The notes below the pieces were generated by a model, which saw only the letters and a list, made by a program, of their open reading frames with translations, made no database searches and was not told the origin of the DNA. A stretch of DNA of 34,254 bases from Sporosarcina sp. ZBG7A. Its GTDB lineage: Bacteria > Bacillota > Bacilli > Bacillales_A > Planococcaceae. A program made the position numbers and the translations under genes. Numbering within the stretch: the stretch's first letter is position 1; each line of letters starts with the position of its first letter. The stretch covers positions 1 to 34,254 of the forward strand of contig NZ_JWIB01000036.1 in assembly GCF_000813425.1 (NCBI RefSeq), in the 5' to 3' direction. Shown here in pieces: positions 24,152 to 31,148 of this stretch.

Positions 24152-24730
24152 ATGAAAAAGGGGAAACGTCTATTGTTTGTGATGATTATTGGTTTTTTCA
24201 TAATTTTCGCATGGTGGTTCGCAACTGGCCATGCGATGAAAGAAGCACAAAATAAGCGAGCTGATGGGAATTATTCGATTGCAGTCGTCCTCGGTGCAAA
24301 AGTAAATGGAACGACACCTTCACTTGCACTCAGATATCGGTTAGAGGCTGCTCTTTCATATGCAGAAAGCCATCCGAATGTAACGCTCGTTCTTTCCGGA
24401 GGACAAGGGGCCGATGAAGGCATTAGCGAAGCACAAGCCATGGTGAATTATTTATCAGCACAGGGGTTTCCTGAAAACCGCATGATTGTTGAAGACCAAT
24501 CCACTTCCACATATGAAAACCTAGTCAACACTAAGAAACTACTTCCTCAAGATGTGACAGGTATCACGATAATCACTAGTGATTACCACTTAGCACGTGC
24601 CGGGTATCTTGCTGAAAAAGTAGGATATGACTGGGATGCCATCCCCGCCAAAACGCCAAAAGTAGTGGAAGCCAAAGTTCGATTCCGTGAGCGGCTTGCC
24701 CTATTGAAAACTTGGATTGTTGGGAAATAA
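24152..24730 (+). CDS. YdcF/SanA-like DUF218 membrane protein
   Basis: 192 residues. One N-terminal membrane helix (about 7-25), then a DUF218 domain with the family marks IAVVLGAKVNG, LVLSGGQGADEGISEAQAM, DQSTSTYENLVNTKKLL and TSDYHLARA. The domain faces outside if the helix acts as a signal anchor. Members have been linked to envelope functions (SanA in vancomycin sensitivity), but no enzymatic reaction is established. The ATG has GGAG eight bases upstream. Divergent from the XRE regulator gene, 153 bases away. Confidence 0.88.
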   Translation: MKKGKRLLFVMIIGFFIIFAWWFATGHAMKEAQNKRADGNYSIAVVLGAKVNGTTPSLALRYRLEAALSYAESHPNVTLVLSGGQGADEGISEAQAMVNYLSAQGFPENRMIVEDQSTSTYENLVNTKKLLPQDVTGITIITSDYHLARAGYLAEKVGYDWDAIPAKTPKVVEAKVRFRERLALLKTWIVGK

Positions 24731-24910
24731 ATAAGGGAATCACCTTCTGTAAGATAGTTACACTTTCTCCTCCAGTAGATACTTCCTCACATTTATTTTT
24801 GCAAACGAGTAACGCCACTATAATTAAAACTTTCGAAAAACATATTCTCCTCTGAATTTTACTATGATAGCCTTAGGAAGTGTCACTAGTAAAAAGGGGA
24901 GGTATGGGCA

Positions 24911-26224
24911 ATGCGCTTACTTACAAGATGGTCAAATACCATCATGGAAAGATATTTACCAGATCCGTACATATTTGTAGCAATACTCACACTCGTTGTA
25001 TTTGGATTAGGACTTGGGTTAACAGATTCAGGACCACTCGATATGGTCGTCTATTGGGGAGACGGTTTCTGGGGGCTACTTTCATTTACGATGCAAATGG
25101 TAATTGTGCTCGTGGCTGGACATGTTTTAGCAAGCAGCCCGCTATTTAAAAAGGGACTGAGCAGCTTAGCGAGTCTGGCGAAGTCATCGGGTTCTGCAAT
25201 CATTTTAGTTACAGTTGTTTCTTTAATTGCCTGCTGGATTAACTGGGGATTCGGCTTAGTTATAGGTGCCCTGTTTGCAAAAGAAATTGCAAAGAAAGTT
25301 AAGACAGTCGATTATCGTTTACTGATTGCTAGCGCTTACTCTGGTTTCATTGTCTGGCATGGTGGGCTTGGTGGTTCAATCCCACTTTCCATCGCAACAG
25401 CTGATCATCCATTTGCAGACATAATGGGAGTTGTTCCAACATCTGAGACTATCTTTTCTACGTATAATCTCATCATTGTTGGAATTCTTTTTTTAACACT
25501 GCCCATTTTGAATCGGTTCATGATGCCGAAACCGGAAGAAACGGTAGCAGTTGAACCGGCACTTTTGGAAGATGAACTAATTGTAGAAGAAATCACTGAA
25601 CAAACACCTGCTTCACGCTTGGAAAACAGCTGGATTCTCTCCATGGTCATTGGTGCTATGGGGCTTGTCTATTTAGTTCATCACTTCGCTGTGAATGGTT
25701 TCGACTTGAATTTGAATATCGTGAACTTGATATTCTTCATACTAGGAATCATCTTCCACGGTACACCTAAACTCTTCCTTGCAGCAGTTGCCAATGCTGT
25801 AAAAACAGCTGGCGGCATTATTATTCAGTTTCCATTCTATGCTGGGATTATGGGCATGATGGTCACTTCTGGATTAGCTGGAGTTATTTCTGAAGGATTC
25901 GTTAATATTTCGACTACAGCTACATTCCCACTATTCTCATTCTATGCAGCTGGAATCGTTAACTTCTTTGTCCCCTCTGGCGGCGGACAATGGGCTGTTC
26001 AGGCGCCAATTATGTTGGATGCGGCTCAGCAGTTAGGTGTCAGCTATTCTAAAACTGCAATGGCAATCGCTTGGGGAGACGCATGGACGAATATGATTCA
26101 ACCGTTTTGGGCACTTCCTGCACTGGCAATTGCAGGACTTCGTGCTAAAGACATTATGGGCTACTGTGTATTCGTTCTTGTGCTCAGTGGCATCGTTATT
26201 AGTGTCGGTCTATACTTCTTCTGA
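24911..26224 (+). CDS. atoE: Short-chain fatty acid transporter, AtoE family
   Basis: 437 residues, close to E. coli AtoE (440). Largely hydrophobic, with about 10-12 membrane helices. Signature pieces match from memory: RYLPDPYIFVAILTLVVF, WGDGFWGLLSFTMQM, ACWINWGFGLVIGALFA, and FFVPSGGGQWAVQAP near the C terminus. A cytoplasmic loop rich in acidic residues (about 197-235) follows MMPKPEE. Expected to import short-chain fatty acids such as acetoacetate or butyrate. No CoA-transferase or thiolase genes lie nearby, so its physiological substrate stays open. The ATG has GGGGAGG seven bases upstream. A long hairpin follows the gene. Confidence 0.9.
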   Translation: MRLLTRWSNTIMERYLPDPYIFVAILTLVVFGLGLGLTDSGPLDMVVYWGDGFWGLLSFTMQMVIVLVAGHVLASSPLFKKGLSSLASLAKSSGSAIILVTVVSLIACWINWGFGLVIGALFAKEIAKKVKTVDYRLLIASAYSGFIVWHGGLGGSIPLSIATADHPFADIMGVVPTSETIFSTYNLIIVGILFLTLPILNRFMMPKPEETVAVEPALLEDELIVEEITEQTPASRLENSWILSMVIGAMGLVYLVHHFAVNGFDLNLNIVNLIFFILGIIFHGTPKLFLAAVANAVKTAGGIIIQFPFYAGIMGMMVTSGLAGVISEGFVNISTTATFPLFSFYAAGIVNFFVPSGGGQWAVQAPIMLDAAQQLGVSYSKTAMAIAWGDAWTNMIQPFWALPALAIAGLRAKDIMGYCVFVLVLSGIVISVGLYFF

Positions 26225-26245
26225 TTAGTTTCTGACATGAACAAA

Positions 26246-26290
26246 AAAGAGGCACCACTTCGTTCATAATCGAACGAAATGGTGCCTCTT
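26246..26290. terminator. Long hairpin terminator after atoE
   Basis: AAGAGGCACCACTTCGTTC pairs with GAACGAAATGGTGCCTCTT with one mismatch. Plus-strand T-richness after it is modest (CCTTTA); on the minus strand TTTTTTG follows, so it can also end the siderophore-binding-protein transcript. Bases 26300-26436 hold only tiny frames and a small GGAGTAG/CTACTCC hairpin. Confidence 0.75.
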
Positions 26291-26436
26291 CCTTTAGTCA
26301 TCCTTTTAAGGAGGACCCCCAATGATTGGAGTAGAACTACTCCGAAGGGATTAGCATGGAGGTCGACTCTTGCGAACAACAAGCGAAGTGTTGAGTGTAT
26401 ATCTTTGTACTGATCAACAATCCCTTAGGAAACAGC

Positions 26437-27357
26437 TTATTTTAAAAATTGTTCTTCAAAATGTTTCAGTTGGTAATCTAAAGTTAGAGAATCGTTAAAC
26501 ATAAACGCGTTTCCATCCACTTCAATTACATGGCCACTCTTCACAGCTGGCATTTCTTTATATAGTTCTGTCTCTTGATAGGAATTATCTTGGTCATTGT
26601 ATTTACTTACAACCAAGTAGTCCCCAACATAGTCAGATAATACTTCAGAAGAAATCATGTAGTATCCTTCTTTACTTGTCATTCCCTTTACTTTTCCAGG
26701 CATTTTAAGACCCATTGCTTGATAAAGAACCTCTGTCCCTCTTCCCCAACTATTGCCGAGAATACCTATATCTTTATCGTAACTTTCCATTACAGTCACC
26801 GTTGAATTTTCGCCAACTTTTGCTTTAATTTCATTTCCTACAGTAGTTGCACGTTTTTTGAAGTCATTAATCCAGTCTTGAGCTTCTTTTTCTTTGTTTA
26901 CCAATTTACCAATTTCTAAATGCTGTGTTAAATAATCGACTTTATTATACGTATAGGTTACAGTTGGGGCAATTTTTTTCATTCTATCTAGGTTATTATT
27001 ATCACTGCCTCCAATAATTAAATCTGGTTTTAATTCAATAATTTTTTCTAGATCCTCATCTGAAACAGTTGTAACGTCTTTTAACTGATCTTTAAATAAC
27101 GGACTTCCCTTAGACCATTCGTCCACCCCTACGATATTGATGCCAAGTGCGATTAAGTCACCTGCATTACCAGTTAAAACAACTACTCTTTTCGGATGAG
27201 CGGGTACTTCAATAGGTCCGCTTTCAGATTGATATGTAATTGTTTCACTTTCATTCTCTTTATTTGCATCCCCTGCCGCCTGATTCTTTGTGCTATTGCC
27301 ACAGGCACTAATAATAAGAACGCACATTAACATAAATGGTATTATTAATTTTTTCAA
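26437..27357 (-). CDS. Iron-siderophore ABC transporter substrate-binding lipoprotein
   Basis: 306 residues of the FhuD/FeuA-type periplasmic-binding-protein class (PF01497). A lipoprotein signal with lipobox ISAC (Cys19) anchors it outside the membrane. Domain marks include PKRVVVLTGNAGDLIALGI, WSKGSPLFKD, and LKPDLIIGGS. It should bind a ferric siderophore, heme or similar and hand it to a permease; no permease or ATPase gene is adjacent, so it must share one encoded elsewhere. The frame opens further upstream at an ATG, but the TTG at 27357 has AAAGGAG ten bases upstream and gives a proper signal peptide. A strong Fur box lies 40 bases before the start. Confidence 0.9.
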   Translation of the reverse strand: MKKLIIPFMLMCVLIISACGNSTKNQAAGDANKENESETITYQSESGPIEVPAHPKRVVVLTGNAGDLIALGINIVGVDEWSKGSPLFKDQLKDVTTVSDEDLEKIIELKPDLIIGGSDNNNLDRMKKIAPTVTYTYNKVDYLTQHLEIGKLVNKEKEAQDWINDFKKRATTVGNEIKAKVGENSTVTVMESYDKDIGILGNSWGRGTEVLYQAMGLKMPGKVKGMTSKEGYYMISSEVLSDYVGDYLVVSKYNDQDNSYQETELYKEMPAVKSGHVIEVDGNAFMFNDSLTLDYQLKHFEEQFLK

Positions 27358-27396
27358 TTTATGATTCTCCTTTATATTTGTTATCATCTTCCACAT

Positions 27397-27415
27397 GATA
27401 ATGATAATCATTCCC
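27397..27415 (-). promoter_or_regulatory. Fur box
   Basis: GATAATGATAATCATTCCC matches the 19-base Fur consensus GATAATGATAATCATTATC at 17 of 19 positions. It lies upstream of the siderophore-binding lipoprotein gene, so iron limitation should derepress it. Bases 27421-27561 show no gene. Confidence 0.9.
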
Positions 27416-27561
27416 ATTTAAAATAATAGTCTCCTTTTAATTTCTTGTCAATAGCTTCTTAAACTAAATTCCCCATTTCTACGGGCGTTTGCTCACAATA
27501 TCTTGGACAGAGAATATTTTGGAGAACTATCAATCGTCCTATACGCTTGAAAATTAGATAC

Positions 27562-27597
27562 AAAAATAGCCTTGTTAAAAATAATTTAACAAGGCTA
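27562..27597 (-). terminator. Terminator of the alpha/beta hydrolase gene
   Basis: TAGCCTTGTTAAA and its complement (27567-27579, 27585-27597), followed on the minus strand by TTTTTG. It lies about 190 bases past the hydrolase stop and isolates the iron gene from it. Confidence 0.7.
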
Positions 27598-27695
27598 CTT
27601 TAACTATCTTCTTTTACAATGCTAATTTGTTGAAGTAGAAAATGGGCTCAACGCCAAAATCTGTTCTTGCAAATTTTCTAGACATTCACCATGCA

Positions 27696-27733
27696 GGATT
27701 GTAGCGGAAAGCGTCCGCCTGAAGCGAAAATCC
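27696..27733 (+). repeat. Short relic of the dispersed GC-rich repeat, copy 3
   Basis: GGATTGTAGCGGAAAGCGTCC followed by GCCTGAAGCGAAAATCC joins the two outer ends of the repeat seen at 8771-9020, with the middle missing. It shows that the repeat is dispersed in the genome and decays by internal deletion. Confidence 0.5.
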
Positions 27734-27788
27734 TATAGAGGTTTCTTGCAGTCAAGCACATGTTTTTGTGGAGAATCAGAAAATATCG

Positions 27789-28649
27789 TTAATAAACTTC
27801 TTGATTGATTTCTTGTTTCCACAACAGAATTTCATTAGCAACTTTTTCAGGATAGTCCCAATGAAGGTGGTGTTGAGTGTTTTCTATACCTATTACTTTT
27901 AATACTTTAATGCCTTTTTTAATTTCCTGTACTCCCGTTTTCCGGGCTGAATCTGTTGGTTCAATTGTGGCATGAAGTAATAAAACAGGACACTGAATAC
28001 TGTCAAAAGTGGTTGAACAAGGTTCTTTATAGAATGCCTTAATAATCGCTAAAATACTGAAAACATCCGCCTTAAATACATAGTTATCTTTAACTTTTTT
28101 AAAGCTGGATGCGATTAATGAATCAAGATTTGTATCCCATTGCTTTGTTGTGTAACTTTGGTATTCTTTGGCCACTTCGTCCCAAGAACCATATATGCTG
28201 GATTCAACATATTGCTTCCAATCTATCAAGGCTTTTTCCTCTGTCAGTCCATCAACATGTTCAGGAAAAGCATATCCACCATCTAATAAAATAACTCCAT
28301 TTACCTTGGCCTGCGACACTTTTGCTACGTGTAGGCAAATGTCTGCCCCCCACGAATGTCCCAACATGTAAAAAGGTTTATTCGTGATCTTTTGTATTAC
28401 GTGATAAATACTATTTGCTAAAGAGGAAAACAAATAGTCCTCCTCCAGTTTAAGTGAGTCAGTTTCACCATGTCCTGGGTTATCTATAAGAATAAGATGA
28501 AAATCATTTATTAGGTATTCAATAAGCCCAGAAAAACTATTTAAATCACCAGTCATTCCGTGCAGACACACAAGTGAAGGAAGGCTGTTATCACCAATTT
28601 CACATCCGTGAAAAGTATTGCCATCTACAGCTATTTGAAACTTCTTCAA
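27789..28649 (-). CDS. Alpha/beta hydrolase
   Basis: 286 residues with an alpha/beta-hydrolase fold. The oxyanion-side motif HGMTGDLNSF (30-39), DNPGHGETD (56-64), the nucleophile elbow GHSWG (Ser99), and a C-terminal His in NTQHHLHWDYPE are present. A cytoplasmic esterase, lipase or similar; the substrate is unknown. The start is TTG, set by GGGGGAGG six bases upstream. Codons look more A/T-rich by eye than those of its neighbours, as does the iron gene beyond it, which may mean later acquisition of this pair. Confidence 0.88.
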   Translation of the reverse strand: MKKFQIAVDGNTFHGCEIGDNSLPSLVCLHGMTGDLNSFSGLIEYLINDFHLILIDNPGHGETDSLKLEEDYLFSSLANSIYHVIQKITNKPFYMLGHSWGADICLHVAKVSQAKVNGVILLDGGYAFPEHVDGLTEEKALIDWKQYVESSIYGSWDEVAKEYQSYTTKQWDTNLDSLIASSFKKVKDNYVFKADVFSILAIIKAFYKEPCSTTFDSIQCPVLLLHATIEPTDSARKTGVQEIKKGIKVLKVIGIENTQHHLHWDYPEKVANEILLWKQEINQEVY

Positions 28650-28719
28650 TTCTATTCCTCCCCCACAATTTCACCTTTTTTGTTGTATTCTTTAATTTGT
28701 TTACTTCCAGCTAATATCC

Positions 28720-28840
28720 CGTTTGTTGAAGGACAAGCAATATCATGGTACCACATTTGTCCATATAACAAATGTCCTCTCTTATCATTTAAGAAAGGAC
28801 GATCCGAGAGTCATTTCGACTTGTTGGATCGTCCTTTTTT
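28720..28840 (+). promoter_or_regulatory. Stranded T-box-like antiterminator and terminator
   Basis: On the plus strand TCATGGTACCAC is followed by an ATTTG...CAAAT stem and GTCCTCT, the arrangement of a T-box antiterminator. A perfect terminator follows: AAAGGACGATCC pairing with GGATCGTCCTTT, then TTTATAT (28790-28840). No plus-strand gene lies downstream (yqeY is on the other strand) and only about 90 bases separate it from the hydrolase start, too few for a T-box stem I. It looks like the tail of a lost T-box leader, now perhaps used as the yqeY terminator. Confidence 0.45.
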
Positions 28841-28843
28841 ATA

Positions 28844-29281
28844 TTAGCTATTCAGATATTCTTTCACTGCTTGTGATACCACTTTACCTTCAGCGCTACC
28901 TGCTGTTTCTTTCATCATCTGACCAACGACTTGGCCCATAGAACTTTCTTTGCTAATCCCAAGTTTGGCGATGAGTTCTTTTACTTCCTCTACAGAAAGT
29001 TGCTTTGGTAAATAGTGCTCAATAATCGTGATTTTTTCAGTTTCTGCTGCAACAATATCTTCACGATTCGCTTTTTGACCTTCTTCTAGAGACTGTTTGG
29101 TTTGTTTAAGCTCACGTTGAACCACTTTCAACTCTTCCTCTTCCGTCAATTCACGCTTAAGATCGAGCTCTTGGTTTTGAATACCTGCTCGTAGTAAATT
29201 AATAACACCTTTTTTAACGGTGTCCTTTTCTTTCATCGCTGTTTTCATATCAGCCATTAATGTCTTTTTCAGTTCTGACAT
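28844..29281 (-). CDS. yqeY: GatB/YqeY domain protein
   Basis: 145 residues, matching B. subtilis YqeY (148). The domain (PF09424 family) resembles the tail of the amidotransferase subunit GatB, and a tRNA-related role is suspected but unproven. Marks: MKTAMKEKDTVKKGVINLLRA, EEELKVVQRELKQ, EHYLPKQLSVEE, and GQVVGQMMKETAGSAEGKVV. Usually it follows rpsU; here rpsU is not adjacent. The ATG has GAGGGA upstream. No membrane segment; cytoplasmic. Confidence 0.93.
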   Translation of the reverse strand: MSELKKTLMADMKTAMKEKDTVKKGVINLLRAGIQNQELDLKRELTEEEELKVVQRELKQTKQSLEEGQKANREDIVAAETEKITIIEHYLPKQLSVEEVKELIAKLGISKESSMGQVVGQMMKETAGSAEGKVVSQAVKEYLNS

Positions 29282-29401
29282 TTCAATCCCTCATTTCAGA
29301 AATTACGTTCTCTCCTAGTATACAAAAAAACTCTCGATACCACACTCACCATGCCTTCACGGTTACATTCCGGGAAAAAGAGTGGAAACTTCACTATCAA
29401 A

Positions 29402-29449
29402 AACTGCACAAAGAAGCTCGGACCAGGAATAGTCCGAGCTTCTTTGTGC
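29402..29449. terminator. Terminator of ykuS
   Basis: GCACAAAGAAGCTCGGAC pairs perfectly with its complement (29406-29423, 29432-29449), followed on the minus strand by AGTTTTTG. It begins three bases past the ykuS stop. Confidence 0.85.
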
Positions 29450-29451
29450 TA

Positions 29452-29685
29452 TTATCGCGCAAGTCTCTTTTCAACATCATCCACAATCTCTTGAACCGAG
29501 TTTCCCTCGATACTAACAATAGGGAAATCATATTGGTCTACATTGACATCACTCAATGCACGTATTACACCGAAATCATAACCACTTACTTTTTCGTCTG
29601 ATTCAAACATTTTCACTTCATGTCCTTTTTCCTCAAGTGCTTGTTTCACATCATCAAATGGTTTTTCAACTGCAATTTTAGCCAT
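29452..29685 (-). CDS. ykuS: UPF0180 family protein YkuS
   Basis: 77 residues, matching the UPF0180 family (B. subtilis YkuS, 81). Starts MAKIAVEKPFDDVKQALEEKGHEV, very like the family N terminus. Function unknown. The middle of the family usually contains Cys residues (CDCCVV in B. subtilis from memory); this copy has none there. A small cytoplasmic protein with its own ribosome binding site, AAGAGGAGG. Bases 29686-29888 show no gene. Confidence 0.85.
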   Translation of the reverse strand: MAKIAVEKPFDDVKQALEEKGHEVKMFESDEKVSGYDFGVIRALSDVNVDQYDFPIVSIEGNSVQEIVDDVEKRLAR

Positions 29686-29888
29686 TATACGTTCCTCCTC
29701 TTAATAGTATTGTTCATATTTTGCTAATACTCGTATCATTCCTTTCAGGTGCCAAACTAAACTTGTCCATTCTAAAGAACTCCCTATCCATTCACCTATA
29801 TCACTCTACTATGACCTATTGACGAGGTTCATGTTCAATCGCATCGGGTATTCTTCTTAAGACGATTCGATAAGGAAGTGAGCCATTC

Positions 29889-30611
29889 TTGTTTGGGATT
29901 TCAGATTTAATCGCTCTTGTTATTTCAGCTTTTATTATATTGCCTGTTGTAGTGTTCATACGTGAATTTGGGTATTTGTCTGTTACTCTGCTGTTCGGTG
30001 TGAAAAACCCTAGAATCACAGTCGGCTCTGGCCCGAGAATTTTCAAATTCTGGATTTTTGATATTCGTAAATACTACCATTTGTACAGTTGGTTTTCATT
30101 CGATGATATTAAACGAAAGAGCAACTTTTCGTATATTATGATCTACGCTGCGCCGATTCTAGCAAATGTTGTCGTTGCTCTAACGCTGAATACTTTAATA
30201 GCGAACGGATTCTTACAAGACCAACTCAGGTTTTGGAATCGATTCATATTTTATGTGTTTTTCTATGTATTGTTCGATGCTATTCCTATGCTGATTACAA
30301 ATGGCAAACCGAATAATGGAATGATTATCTACGAGCTCATCCGGTATGGTAAACGAGTTGACTATAATAAGGATGAAATTATTCCCTCTACGAAACAAGT
30401 AGATGAAGAGTACGAAGAAGAAATGAAAAAGATTGAAAAAATGCACGAGGAAATTGAACACTTAAAAGCAGGTAACGACGAAAACCCCACTCCAGAACCA
30501 CAAGTTGTTGGGAATGAGATTCAAGAAGATTTCAAAGAAACTGCAGAGGTCAAGGCTAAAGAAGAGTTAGCAAATGAACATGAAGAAATCGAGAAAAAGG
30601 AAGGAACCTGA
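29889..30611 (+). CDS. Membrane protein resembling M50 site-2 proteases but without zinc ligands
   Basis: 240 residues. The N-terminal helix carries IREFGY (24-29) where M50 proteases have HExGH: both His are replaced (Arg25, Tyr29) but Glu26 and the Gly remain. It continues as in the family, LLFGVKNPRITVGSGPRIF, and AAPILANVVVA (87-97) matches the AGPxAN segment. DAIPMLITNGKPNNG (about 133-147) stands where the third-ligand NxxPxxxxDG motif lies. The C-terminal 75 residues are acidic and likely coiled coil (EEYEEEMKKIEKMHEEIEHL). Likely a catalytically dead member with a scaffolding or binding role (inference). The start is TTG with AAGGAAGTG upstream. Alone between two terminators. Confidence 0.7.
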   Translation: MFGISDLIALVISAFIILPVVVFIREFGYLSVTLLFGVKNPRITVGSGPRIFKFWIFDIRKYYHLYSWFSFDDIKRKSNFSYIMIYAAPILANVVVALTLNTLIANGFLQDQLRFWNRFIFYVFFYVLFDAIPMLITNGKPNNGMIIYELIRYGKRVDYNKDEIIPSTKQVDEEYEEEMKKIEKMHEEIEHLKAGNDENPTPEPQVVGNEIQEDFKETAEVKAKEELANEHEEIEKKEGT

Positions 30612-30634
30612 ATTAGCAGGCTCCTTCCTTTTTT
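30597..30634. terminator. Bidirectional terminator overlapping two gene ends
   Basis: AAGGAAGGAACCTG pairs with CAGGCTCCTTCCTT with one mismatch, with T-runs on both strands. It includes the last codons of the M50-like gene and touches the stop codon of the convergent acetyltransferase gene. Confidence 0.85.
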
Positions 30635-31079
30635 ATGGTCTCACCATAATATGTTCTCCGTTCACATCACGTTCTTCAATAAATTTAAAACCTAACTTTT
30701 CATACAGTCGGACAGCACCCTCATTTTCAGGATAGACGCTTAGGAAAATAGGTTGCTCACCATATTCTTGTATCACGGTTTCGATAAGTTTTTTCATGAA
30801 ATCTGTACCAAGGCCTCGTCCTTGAAACTGTTCATCAATGAGCAGTCGGTCAATCCACAACCTTCCTTGTGGACCTTCCCCTTTGAAAAAACCATACATA
30901 GCAAATCCAACAAGTTCCTCGTTGGCATAGAGCCCAACTGGTTTAAATTCCTGCCATTCCAAAGAATCTTCCAGACATTCGTAAGGTGTTTCTATATAAT
31001 CTTTTTGTGACTGGGCAACTTTCAATCCGAGGATTTCCCGATAGTTCGTTGCCGTTACGTCATGAATTTCTAGATTCAC
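30633..31079 (-). CDS. GNAT acetyltransferase, BltD-like (spermine/spermidine type)
   Basis: 148 residues. A GNAT fold with the acetyl-CoA loop FQGRGLGTDFMKKL (around 84-97) and the C-terminal YEKLGFKF. The whole chain resembles B. subtilis BltD: KPVGLYANEELVGFAMYG, LWIDRLLIDEQFQGRGLG, IFLSVYPEN, and the ending NGEHIMV. It may therefore acetylate polyamines; another small amine is possible. In B. subtilis the gene sits beside the drug pump gene blt, but no such pump is adjacent here. The start is GTG with AAAGGG about ten bases upstream. Confidence 0.85.
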   Translation of the reverse strand: MNLEIHDVTATNYREILGLKVAQSQKDYIETPYECLEDSLEWQEFKPVGLYANEELVGFAMYGFFKGEGPQGRLWIDRLLIDEQFQGRGLGTDFMKKLIETVIQEYGEQPIFLSVYPENEGAVRLYEKLGFKFIEERDVNGEHIMVRP

Positions 31080-31148
31080 GACTATTCAACCCTTTCTGTT
31101 GCACCGCATAAGGAAATTATGCTTATGTGCATTACATCTGACTGGACG

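Noticed and set aside
26300..26400. Tiny frames MIGVELLRRD and MEVDSCEQQAKC, each with a Shine-Dalgarno-like sequence, and a GGAGTAG/CTACTCC hairpin
   Set aside because: Too short and isolated to support as peptides; no regulated gene follows on that strand. They may be relics of a lost gene or repeat.
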